From positions 1 to 12,622 of the forward strand of contig JADGIF010000256.1 of the NCBI GenBank assembly GCA_018985225.1: a stretch of 12,622 bases of DNA. Reading direction: 5' to 3'. Positions within the stretch are counted from its first letter, which is position 1. Each line of letters opens with the position of its first letter. This document shows, piece by piece, positions 1-6,274 of the stretch. The translations under genes and the position numbers were made by a program. A model generated the notes under the pieces. It had not been told where the DNA came from and ran no database searches. It saw only the letters and a list, made by a program, of their open reading frames with translations. This stretch comes from Amoeboradix gromovi. Its lineage: Eukaryota; Sanchytriomycota; Sanchytriomycetes; Sanchytriales; Sanchytriaceae.

Positions 1-77
1 CTAATCTTGGGTATTTGACAGAGTCCCTCAACAGAGGTGCTATTAGTCGCGATTATGGTATCACTTTTTCCAAATCT
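1..77 (+). repeat. Left arm of a perfect inverted repeat
   Basis: Bases 1-77 are the exact reverse complement of 1236-1312, so 77 of 77 bases match. The match stops abruptly after CCAAATCT. On the left it may continue beyond the window. The arm encodes the conserved NLGYLTES...FSKS segment of the nuclease-like family. Confidence 0.9.
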
Positions 78-742
78 TTTAGAGTGAAATCTGTGAAGCA
101 TCTCTCGCAATTAATTGCGCGACAACTTATCAAAGATCCAGTACAAGATCATTTTAATGCTGTGGATGATTTTTCTGATGTGATATTAAATGGAATCGTA
201 AAACAATTGACTGAGTTACCTAAACGTAAGGATGCATGTGGTCTTTGGGCAAATTAGAACCAATTCCAGATGCAAGTACCAAGCCATATGATTCCATCTC
301 TTCATTAAAAGCCTTAATCTATCTATTTAATCCTAAAATATTTAAAAACTACAATCAGGGTGTAGATTATGATCATAAGGGCGATATAACAATTCAACTC
401 ATTGCCAAGGAAGCGGGCGATGAATCTATTTACATTATTCGCTGTGGAGAATCGAAAAGAAAGTCAAAAAATGGAACAGTTATCCTGGTATCAAAACCAA
501 ACATTGAGAAAGCCAAAAGTCAATTAAATTTGAATCTTTCATTACTTAAATCCTGTTTGGAGTTTATTGTGTATGCCAAGACTGATCCTGATAACGTTGA
601 AAAGTATCCATGCATCAAAATGATCCCGAAAATTGACTGTTATTCTTTGGTTGGCTTGCTATTCACGCACGGTAATGAAAAATCAAAGTTGGGAAGAAAC
701 AAAGAATATGGCATTAGTTATGAACGCGTTGAAATAAAATAA
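1..742 (+). CDS. Coiled-coil/PD-(D/E)XK nuclease-like protein, 5'-truncated by the window edge, one probable intron
   Basis: The reading frame is open at the left edge (codons start at base 3) and has no ATG, so the start lies outside the window. Exon 1 runs to 225 and exon 2 from 270 (or 258) to the TAA at 740-742; a GTAAGG...AG intron joins the two frames exactly. Exon 1 encodes NLGYLTESLNRGAISRDYG and a helical segment. Exon 2 has Gly-Asp (Asp codon 383-385) followed 22 residues later by Glu-Ser-Lys (449-457), the D...(E)xK spacing of PD-(D/E)XK nucleases, then a strand-rich tail. A relic copy at 1236-1602 shows that a heptad coiled coil precedes the NLGYLTES segment in this family. Coil plus terminal nuclease recalls DUF3782-type proteins and, more loosely, the nuclease tails of Crinkler-type proteins. 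The fold is inferred from motif spacing only. Without splicing the gene would be frameshifted near 250. Confidence 0.6.
226..269 (+). other. Probable spliceosomal intron (44 nt, or 32 nt ending at 257)
   Basis: The donor GTAAGG at 226 follows codon phase 1. Acceptors ending at 257 (ATTAG) and 269 (TTCCAG) are 12 nt apart, and both restore the downstream frame. Removing either version also removes the in-frame TAG at 255-257. No clear TACTAAC-like branch site is visible. The alternative is a one-base deletion in a pseudogene. Confidence 0.5.
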
Positions 743-743
743 A
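738..743 (+). terminator. Polyadenylation signal AATAAA overlapping the stop codon
   Basis: AATAAA spans the TAA stop at 740-742 of the nuclease-like gene; a second AATAAA lies at 733-738. This is the same arrangement as at the ends of most other genes here. Confidence 0.5.
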
Positions 744-1235
744 TAACGTACTTAAATTACAATTTTATGCAACCAGTATCTTTTTTTGATCTAGTATAGA
801 CTTGTATCCAAAGTAATTACTAATAAATATTTATTTCGAATTCAACTTAAATGACACCAGTCTATACTCTGCCTTACGTATCTCTTCTTTTTACTGGTTG
901 CTAGTTATCCAAAAATGCTCGAAAAGATGGTGCAGGTACACATGGAAGCTGTCTATAGGCGCACAGATATTTGGACAACACCAGTATTAAGTGTATTTAA
1001 CCTACCGCAGTTCAAGGCTGTAAACTTCTTCGTCTACTTTAAATCCATAATTCCTAGAGAAAACGTAGTTCCCTTTATTATCCAAGTTTAGACAACTTGG
1101 GATTGTCAGCTCCGACAGCTTATTTATTTAAATCTGTTATAGCTGGTAAAAATAATTACTTGGTTTCGTATGCTATTTCAACATCACTTAAATATTTTTG
1201 AATACCCTAGAAACCATTCACTACCAAGCTACTTT
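743..1235. other. Gene-poor stretch between inverted-repeat arms
   Basis: Only one short open frame stands out (915-1091, listed separately). There is no RNA gene or known mobile element that I can recognise. A 10-bp inverted repeat (793-802 against 859-868) surrounds an AT-rich segment with an AATAAA at 821-826; its significance is doubtful. Confidence 0.5.
915..1091 (+). CDS. Possible small protein, 58 aa, unrecognised
   Basis: An ATG at 915 opens 58 codons to a TAG at 1089-1091. The product is mixed hydrophobic and aromatic in its second half (VNFFVYFKSIIP, residues 36-47) with no signal peptide and no motif I know. A 58-nt GT..AG segment (878-935) would fuse in phase to an upstream ATG at 851, but its branch site is unconvincing. 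No AATAAA follows the stop, unlike most genes here. It may be a chance ORF. Confidence 0.22.
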   Translation: MLEKMVQVHMEAVYRRTDIWTTPVLSVFNLPQFKAVNFFVYFKSIIPRENVVPFIIQV

Positions 1236-1312
1236 AGATTTGGAAAAAGTGATACCATAATCGCGACTAATAGCACCTCTGTTGAGGGACTCTGTCAAAT
1301 ACCCAAGATTAG
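1236..1312 (-). repeat. Right arm of the perfect inverted repeat
   Basis: Reverse complement of 1-77 with no mismatch. It lies inside the inverted pseudogene fragment. The 1158 bp between the arms hold the rest of the intact nuclease-like gene and a gene-poor stretch. Full identity suggests recent duplication or gene conversion. Confidence 0.9.
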
Positions 1313-1331
1313 AGTTTATGCCATTGAATCC

Positions 1332-1436
1332 TTTATCCATTTTGTCTCCCATTTTATCCATTTTGTCTTCCATTTTATCCATTTTGTCTTCCATTTTATC
1401 CATTTTGTCTTCCATTTTATCCATTTTGTCTTCCAC
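1332..1436 (-). repeat. 21-nt tandem repeat, five units, encoding a heptad coiled coil
   Basis: Five consecutive 21-nt units start at 1332, 1353, 1374, 1395 and 1416. The three inner ones are identical and the outer ones differ by single bases. Minus-strand translation gives the heptads VEDKMDK, MEDKMDK (three times) and MGDKMDK. Met and Val alternate with charged residues, as in a short amphipathic coiled coil. Each unit is exactly one heptad, so gain or loss of units keeps both frame and heptad register. Confidence 0.9.
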
Positions 1437-1602
1437 TTTATCAAATCTGTTATTTAATATTCCAAATTGTTCTTCCAATAAATCTCTTAATGTAGGATCC
1501 CCAATAGCATCAAATGCTTTGGAATCCTGCTTTACACTAGCCGTTCTCTTGTTTTGGTTCTCACCCCTTGAAGTTTCAGTAACAATACCTAAATTTCTCA
1601 AG

Positions 1603-1699
1603 AGTACCAAGCCATATGATTCCATCTATTCATTAAAAACCTTGATCTATCTATTTAATCCTGAAATGTTTAAAAACTACAACCAGGGTGTAGATTATG
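1603..1699 (+). pseudogene. Remnant of exon 2 of the nuclease-like family
   Basis: Aligns with 275-371 without gaps, with six mismatches over 97 bases (about 94 percent identity). It encodes STKPYDS...NYNQGVDY with four amino-acid changes (S to Y, A to T, K to E, I to M). Homology starts a few bases into exon 2 and stops at the GVDY codons, just before the Gly-Asp of the presumed active site. The catalytic part is therefore absent. The sequence then runs out of homology, with a TGA at 1741-1743. Confidence 0.75.
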
Positions 1700-1963
1700 G
1701 GTCAGGTATCCTCTTGAAATTTTACTGCAGTTGTGTGTTCTGACGGGTTACTTGAATTAGCCGTAGCGGACTAGTGTGAAAGTATATTATATACACATTA
1801 TAAAAGAATTAGTATATTGAATGAATTTTATTGATCAACGGACTTCATTTACATTTCATATTCGAAATCCCGGTTTCCCTTTAATTCGATTTTTCTCAAA
1901 AAATTATTTGGTCTTGGTCTAGTAATCACATTTTGTTTCCCATTTGATGTCATTTTCCCTGAA
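1700..1963. other. Stretch without a confident gene
   Basis: An ATG at 1821 opens 33 codons to a TAG at 1920-1922. The product is rich in Arg, Phe and Ser and poor in acidic residues (TSFTFHIRNPGFPLIRFFSK), so it looks like a mitochondrial leader. It could be a first exon of the next gene, but the best donor (GTAATC at 1922) joined to the acceptor at 1974 creates a TAA, so I do not claim it. Confidence 0.4.
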
Positions 1964-2314
1964 ATGCTTGACAGAACTGAGGAGAAAATTTTGCATGAAC
2001 GAGAATATCGAGAGTCTCACCTCTTAGATGACAAAGAATTAGCAAATAATATACATAATGATACCACTGCATATTTAAACGACTTAGTAGAATATCAAAT
2101 TTTGCAATTACAACATGAGCTAAAGTCAACTGTCAAGCCAAGTTTAATTAATCAGTTAAAACAAGAAGATGTGAAAATCGATATAGCAAACCAAGTTATT
2201 GATATACAGGCAGTTGCGCATCACAAAACACATGAACTAAATTGGGATGAGCCATCTAAGTCTCGTCCAATTGAGCAAGAAATTGCATTAAAGTCGAAAT
2301 TCACCGAAGACTAA
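1964..2314 (+). CDS. Hypothetical helical protein, 116 aa
   Basis: ATG at 1964, TAA at 2312-2314. The product is charged and predicted helical by eye: an acidic/basic N-terminus (LDRTEEKILHEREYRES), an amphipathic middle (YLNDLVEYQILQLQHELK, residues 37-54), a second helix around IDIANQVIDIQ, and a polar tail. There is no membrane segment and no zinc or nucleotide-binding motif, and I do not recognise the family. The start lies in CCCTGAAATGCTTG, a 14-mer also found at the start of the 32-codon ORF at 11447. The nearest downstream AATAAA is at 2577-2582, far from the stop, unlike other genes here, so further exons are possible. Even composition and a lack of shadow partners favour a real gene. 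Confidence 0.5.
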   Translation: MLDRTEEKILHEREYRESHLLDDKELANNIHNDTTAYLNDLVEYQILQLQHELKSTVKPSLINQLKQEDVKIDIANQVIDIQAVAHHKTHELNWDEPSKSRPIEQEIALKSKFTED

Positions 2315-2916
2315 TTGCTCACGGGACTGTCAAGTAACAACCTTAATTGCCCATTCACAGAACTATCTGTGCACCATTGAAATTACAAAATGGGATATTC
2401 TAACGAATAAGCTTCTATGATTGTTAGTCCATAACAGAAAGCCAGTTAGATTGATAGCATACAAGATAATTCATAGGTATGACAGCTCTCCTGGGTTAAT
2501 TATAGATTTGCTGAAAAAGAAAACTAGATCGCGAACTAACAACTGAAGTGCTTTGGAATTGCAAACTCTCTAATGCAATAAAACCCCGTCCTTTATTCGA
2601 AATCATAGATACTTTTTTCCCTGTGTGTATTTAAATGGGAAACGAGGAATTATGAATAAATAATTATATTTTTAAACTCTAAAAAATGAATATAATAGCT
2701 TTAAAATTTCCATGTTTGTTAATATTTACATGCGAAGTCTAAAAACTGGCAGTTAAATCTGCACTCTAAAACCACACTGCGGTAGGTTGTCACCGACTTG
2801 AGGAGAAATAGTATGGGACATCTTTTGAGACATTTGTTTTAATGAGTTTGACTAGTTTTCCCAAAATGTGCAAAGTATATCATATGGCTTCTCTAGTATT
2901 TAGTTTTTTATAAGAA
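2315..2916. other. Intergenic, about 600 bp, very A+T-rich in the middle
   Basis: There is no open frame of note on either strand and no tRNA-like A and B boxes. AATAAA at 2577-2582 could serve the upstream gene. The segment 2640-2710 is strongly A+T-rich and may be promoter-proximal DNA for the microgene that follows. Confidence 0.5.
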
Positions 2917-3157
2917 ATGCCTCCTCTGCAGTGTATGACAGATAAACAAAGAAAAGAGTATACTAAGTTGATGACCAGCGTGGAAAAGGGATAAAATGTC
3001 ACTTGAAAAAGATTTGAGTAAAATACAGCACAGAGAAGAGAAAGATATGCAAAAGCTTGAGAGTGATAGAGACAAATTGCAAAGAAAGATTGAGAAAGAT
3101 AGTAAAAATCTTCAGAAACACCAGCAGCCCAACTTACAAGGCCCTGTCTATCAATAA
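2917..3157 (+). CDS. Small coiled-coil protein, probably two exons, 64 aa
   Basis: Exons 2917-2932 and 2979-3157 join in frame across a 46-nt intron, giving 64 codons ending at TAA 3155-3157. Even unspliced, an ATG at 2996 opens 53 codons. The product is short and very charged, with a heptad-like helix over most of its length (LEKDLSKIQHREEKDMQ, then KLESDRDKLQRKIEKDSKN) and a polar QHQQP-type tail. It has no membrane span. Size and charge suggest a small subunit or adaptor in a coiled-coil assembly, but I do not recognise the family. AATAAA overlaps the stop (3153-3158), the pattern seen at other genes here, which supports a real transcript end. If unspliced, 2917-2994 would be a 25-codon upstream ORF. 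Confidence 0.5.
2933..2978 (+). other. Probable 46-nt intron
   Basis: Donor GTATGA at 2933, branch-like TACTAAG at 2961-2967, acceptor CCAG ending at 2978. Removal joins the ATG at 2917 to the frame of the coiled-coil ORF and removes its out-of-frame stop at 2992. Branch and length match the candidate intron at 3308-3354. Confidence 0.5.
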
Positions 3158-3158
3158 A
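3153..3158 (+). terminator. Polyadenylation signal AATAAA overlapping the stop codon
   Basis: The sequence CAA TAA A contains AATAAA across the stop of the coiled-coil microgene. The identical CAA-TAA-A-TG string ends the ORF at 11447-11545. Confidence 0.5.
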
Positions 3159-3396
3159 TGTTGGAATACTAATATTCCTTAAAACGCAATTTGTGCTCGC
3201 ACTACTTCAAAGATGGACAGGAAACCCTTTCACTTGGCTTGATAACATGTTTCCTAGCACCGCAGTAGTAAAGGTTGCTTTAACAGACCATAGAGATATT
3301 TATCAAGGTAAGAACATGATGAGTTGGTATCTACTAAGAATGTCTACATTTAAGAAATATGAAGTGACAAACTGGGTAAGTATTCGTTTTAAGTAG
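3158..3396 (+). other. Open frame with splice-like signals upstream of SPB1; gene status uncertain
   Basis: Frame 1 is open from before 3157 to a TAG at 3394-3396, with its first ATG only at 3247. A segment reading NPFTWLDNMFP and VVKVALTDH recalls the WYxxLDxxFP...KVxxDQ part of Mpv17/PMP22 proteins, but the match is weak and the rest of that family is missing. The stretch carries a strong intron-like signal at 3308-3354 and a GTAAGT donor at 3376 with an acceptor at 3412, just before the SPB1 start. It could be the 5' leader of SPB1 with spliced UTR introns, or a decayed or multi-exon small gene. Splicing 3308-3354 in this frame reaches a TGA within three codons. Confidence 0.3.
3308..3354 (+). 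other. Candidate 47-nt intron
   Basis: AAG|GTAAGA donor at 3308, branch-like CTACTAAG at 3331-3338, acceptor TTTAAG ending at 3354. Donor and branch both match fungal consensus well, better than expected by chance in this short stretch. Confidence 0.45.
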
Positions 3397-3415
3397 GCAA
3401 GGATCACACAAGGGA

Positions 3416-5773
3416 ATGGGTAAAAAATCAAAGATTGGGAAACATCGAATGGACAAGTACTATCATCTTGCAAAAGAGCAAGGATTTAGAAGTAGAGCTG
3501 CTTTCAAGCTCATACAGCTGAATAGAAAGTACAATTTTCTGTCCGAGGCAAAGGTATTAATTGATTTATGTGCTTCGCCTGGTGGATTCTTGCAGGTCGC
3601 AGCAAAAGAAATGCCTGAAAGTTCTATCATTGTTGGTGTTGATTTGGTTCCTATAAAAAGCATCCCTGGAGTTATCACTTTTCAGGGTGATATCACAACG
3701 CAGACATGCAGATCCAAATTAAGAGGGATACTAAACGATTGGAAAGCCGATGTTGTTTGTAATGATGGTGCTCCTAATGTTGGTGCATCCTGGAGTGGGG
3801 ATGCTTTCGTTCAAAATGAACTGACGCTAAGCGCTTGTAAACTGGCATGTGAATTCTTGAAGAAGAACGGTACATTTATCACTAAAGTCTTCCGATCGAA
3901 GGACTATCAAGCGCTGATGTGGGTCTTTAATCAACTTTTTGGTTCCGTAGAGGCTACAAAACCCTCGTCTTCTAGAAATGAGTCGGCTGAAATATTTGTA
4001 GTTTGCCGTAATTTTAAAGCTCCTGTATCTATTGATCCTAAGCTATTAGATGCGAAATATGTTTTTCAAGATCTTTTACAAAATTCAAGAAGCAGCTTGA
4101 AAAAAATTTTAAATCCAGAGAAACAAACCAGGCAAAGAAACGGATACGATGATGATAACATGATACTTTTTAAGACCATTGGAGTGGTTGAATTCTTGAA
4201 GTCGGCTGAGCCTGTCGAGATACTAGCAGACTACAATCAAATCATAATCTCATGCGCTGACAAGGAAATGGAGAAAAACATTATTGATTCAAAATGGACT
4301 ACTCCAGATGTAATTGAGAGCTGCAAAGATCTGAAGGTTTTGGGGAAAAAGGACTTTAGGGCATTAATTAAATGGAGAGTGAAATTACGACAAGCATTTT
4401 ACAAAATGAAGCAAGGCAAGGCAGATGACAGCATTGCAGAAATAGCCCCTGTGGAGATAGATGAAGCAGATTTCTTGGCAAATGAATTGTCCCTCTTGGA
4501 TGAAGATGCGCAAAAGGTTAGGAAAAAGGAAATCAAAAAGATTAGAGCAAAGAAACAGAAAGAAATGCAAAGAATCCGAATGGATATGAATAATCAAGAA
4601 GATATAATGGAAATCCAGACAGATCTTTTCTCAGGTAAGATGGCAAAAAAAGCAGGCTTGGAAATTGAGGATGCTGAGTTTGTCAGTTCATCTGAATCTG
4701 AATCCGATGTAGCGGAAGATGAGGAGGATGTGGATTTTTATGAAAAATTGGAGAGAGAAACAAACGAGATGTACGAGCAATACAAAATATACAGAGTGGA
4801 GAAGAACGCACAGCTGAAAGCACGAGAGGAATGGGCAAAGGAGACGTTTGATCCAGACGCAGAAGAAAGGGCAAGGTTAGAAGAAATGGATAGTTCATCT
4901 GAGGATGAGGTTGAAGCAAAACAACAGGAATCCAAAGCTAACCTCTTCTTTGATCATTCACTTTTTGTTGATGTATTGGCTCAAGATGATGATAAAATGA
5001 AGCTGAATGAGCCAGATGTGGGGTCTAATGCTGAAGTTAATCCTGAAATGCTAGAAGATGACCCTTTCAATCAGAATAGTGAAAGCAAGGAAGCGATGGA
5101 TTCTGAGGGCTTTAAGGAATCGAAAAGCCATAAAAGAAAGGACGCGATTGAATATGAGAATAAAAATGAGTACAAAGATATGGTTTTCAATGCACGAGCT
5201 GGCAAATCTAACCAAAAACCCATGTTAGATACTCCTGATGCTGTGGAGTTAGCGCTTCAAATTGTGCGCAACAAGGAGGCAGTTATTGACGATTCCTTTA
5301 ACAGATATGCTTATGTGGACGAAGGGCTGCCAAAATGGTTCTCTGAAGATGAAAGAAAGCATACTGGTAAGCAAATACCGATTTCAAAGGAGGCTGTTCA
5401 AATATTCAAGGATAAGGTACGTGCTGTTAATGCTCAACCAGCGAAGAAAGAACTGGAGGCCCAAATGCGTAAACGTAGACGTACTATGAACAAGGCCAAA
5501 AAGATTGTAGACCAAGTTGCTAGAATTGACGATGACGAAGATTTAGATGAAAAACAAAAAGCGATAAGCATCGCGAAAGTTTTGGCCAAAAAGCAAACTA
5601 GCAAGCATATTAAGAAGCGGGCTGTTGTGGTAGCTAAAGGTGCCAACAAAGGTCTTAAGAAGAGGCCCCACGGTGTTAAAGGCAAGTACAAAATGGTGGA
5701 TCGCCGTCTAAAGAAAGATCTTCGTGCAGATAAGCGAATTGCAAAGAGAGACAAACCAAAGCGTCGCAAGTAA
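3416..5773 (+). CDS. SPB1: Spb1-type 27S pre-rRNA 2'-O-methyltransferase
   Basis: A 785-aa nucleolar AdoMet-dependent methyltransferase (FTSJ3 in human). Yeast Spb1 2'-O-methylates the conserved A-loop guanosine G2922 of 25S rRNA during pre-60S assembly. The N-terminal FtsJ domain (about 10-200) has the AdoMet loop DLCASPGG (50-57). I assign the K-D-K-E tetrad to Lys31 (in SRAAFKL), Asp117 (in CNDGAP), Lys157 (in FITKVF) and Glu192 (in SAEIFVV). A DUF3381-type middle region follows (about 235-395), then an acidic Ser/Glu/Asp linker (420-500), then the Spb1 C-terminal domain (about 570-785) with a basic, Lys/Arg-rich end. Length is close to yeast (about 840 aa). The start MGKKSKIGKHRMDKYY matches the family start, and no intron interrupts it. 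All key residues are present, so it should be active. Confidence 0.97.
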   Translation: MGKKSKIGKHRMDKYYHLAKEQGFRSRAAFKLIQLNRKYNFLSEAKVLIDLCASPGGFLQVAAKEMPESSIIVGVDLVPIKSIPGVITFQGDITTQTCRSKLRGILNDWKADVVCNDGAPNVGASWSGDAFVQNELTLSACKLACEFLKKNGTFITKVFRSKDYQALMWVFNQLFGSVEATKPSSSRNESAEIFVVCRNFKAPVSIDPKLLDAKYVFQDLLQNSRSSLKKILNPEKQTRQRNGYDDDNMILFKTIGVVEFLKSAEPVEILADYNQIIISCADKEMEKNIIDSKWTTPDVIESCKDLKVLGKKDFRALIKWRVKLRQAFYKMKQGKADDSIAEIAPVEIDEADFLANELSLLDEDAQKVRKKEIKKIRAKKQKEMQRIRMDMNNQEDIMEIQTDLFSGKMAKKAGLEIEDAEFVSSSESESDVAEDEEDVDFYEKLERETNEMYEQYKIYRVEKNAQLKAREEWAKETFDPDAEERARLEEMDSSSEDEVEAKQQESKANLFFDHSLFVDVLAQDDDKMKLNEPDVGSNAEVNPEMLEDDPFNQNSESKEAMDSEGFKESKSHKRKDAIEYENKNEYKDMVFNARAGKSNQKPMLDTPDAVELALQIVRNKEAVIDDSFNRYAYVDEGLPKWFSEDERKHTGKQIPISKEAVQIFKDKVRAVNAQPAKKELEAQMRKRRRTMNKAKKIVDQVARIDDDEDLDEKQKAISIAKVLAKKQTSKHIKKRAVVVAKGANKGLKKRPHGVKGKYKMVDRRLKKDLRADKRIAKRDKPKRRK

Positions 5774-5778
5774 CCTTT

Positions 5779-5784
5779 AATAAA
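5779..5784 (+). terminator. Polyadenylation signal AATAAA, 5 nt after the SPB1 stop
   Basis: AATAAA starts five bases past the TAA of SPB1, implying a very short 3' UTR. Confidence 0.55.
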
Positions 5785-6274
5785 TGCTGTTTATTCAATG
5801 TCTTGCATACTAGAGATAAAAGTTTGTACATGAGATATGAAAGTAAACTGGGTGATAAGCGGATGCAGATCTCATACAGGTCGAAAGATGCGCCAGTGAG
5901 CCCAGCGAGACTCATATTTTAAAATTGAATTTGATCTGTCTTCTTTACCGCGTGCGCTAACCCTAGTAGACAACAATAAATTGCGAGTCAAACTGCTTTA
6001 TTAATAACTTGAAACTTATTACAGACGCAACACTACCTTTGCTTTACCTAAAAGTCTAGAATTCTCTTTTTTACTCATGTTTGACAGCTAGATGCAATGA
6101 AATCATACCAGAAAGTCATCTGCATCAGTTTTCGTGAATTGGTCATTGAGTACTTACAAGTCAGAATAAAGAGCTTTAGCGCTCAAATGTTATTACTTCA
6201 ATGTGAACATATGAAAATTGCGCAGTACAGTATTTGGATCCAGCTTCAAACTTGTCAAAATAAACTTTTTTGAA
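5785..6274. other. Convergent intergenic region between SPB1 and TAF2
   Basis: About 490 bp between two gene ends, with no convincing gene on either strand. A 30-codon frame at 5830-5922 (+) and a minus-strand open frame over 5676-5915 partly antisense to SPB1 have no supporting features. No tRNA or box C/D snoRNA signature was found by eye. Minus-strand fragments around 6060-6150 (for example LNDQFTKTDADDFLV before a stop) could belong to a small spliced gene, but I could not build one. Confidence 0.45.

Larger units (their letters stand above)
1236..1602 (-). pseudogene. Inverted 5' fragment of the coiled-coil/nuclease-like family
   Basis: Read on the minus strand, this encodes a polar N-terminal region (TETSRGENQNKRTASVKQDS), a helix (PTLRDLLEEQFGILNNRFD), a five-unit heptad coil of the MEDKMDK type, then NLGYLTESLNRGAISRDYG and FSKS. 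The last part is identical to the window's left edge. Homology ends at 1236, and the next codons run into a stop at 1221-1223. At the other end the fragment abuts an oppositely oriented exon remnant at 1603, so the only ATG (1623-1625) comes from antisense of that remnant. There is no plausible start and no nuclease domain. It shows what the N-terminus of the 1-742 gene probably looks like. Confidence 0.7.

Noticed and set aside
225-260. Frameshift mutation splitting the nuclease-like gene
   Set aside because: A consensus donor at 226 with in-phase acceptors explains the frame change without invoking mutation, though it is not excluded.
793-868. 10-bp inverted repeat (793-802 and 859-868) as a hairpin or terminal repeat
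   Set aside because: Too short, with a 56-nt loop and no flanking duplication or transposase.
1170-1457. 95-aa plus-strand frame with FIHFVFH repeats
   Set aside because: Antisense shadow of the 21-nt heptad repeat.
1282-1743. 153-aa plus-strand frame rich in SILS repeats, ending in the exon-2 remnant
   Set aside because: Its first two thirds are antisense to the coiled-coil relic and its repeats; it is open only because of the repeat composition.
2590-2615. tRNA B-box-like ATTCGAAATC
   Set aside because: Lacks the GG before TTC, an A box and foldable arms.
999-2788. 13-bp inverted match, 999-1011 against 2776-2788
   Set aside because: About one such match is expected by chance in a window this size; no extension on either side.
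3193-3396. Full Mpv17/PMP22-family gene
   Set aside because: Only about 25 residues look similar; there is no ATG at the right place and no rest of the family.
5434-5769. 111-aa minus-strand frame, with others at 4385-4935 and 5676-5915
   Set aside because: Antisense shadows of the Lys/Arg- and Glu/Asp-rich SPB1 coding sequence.
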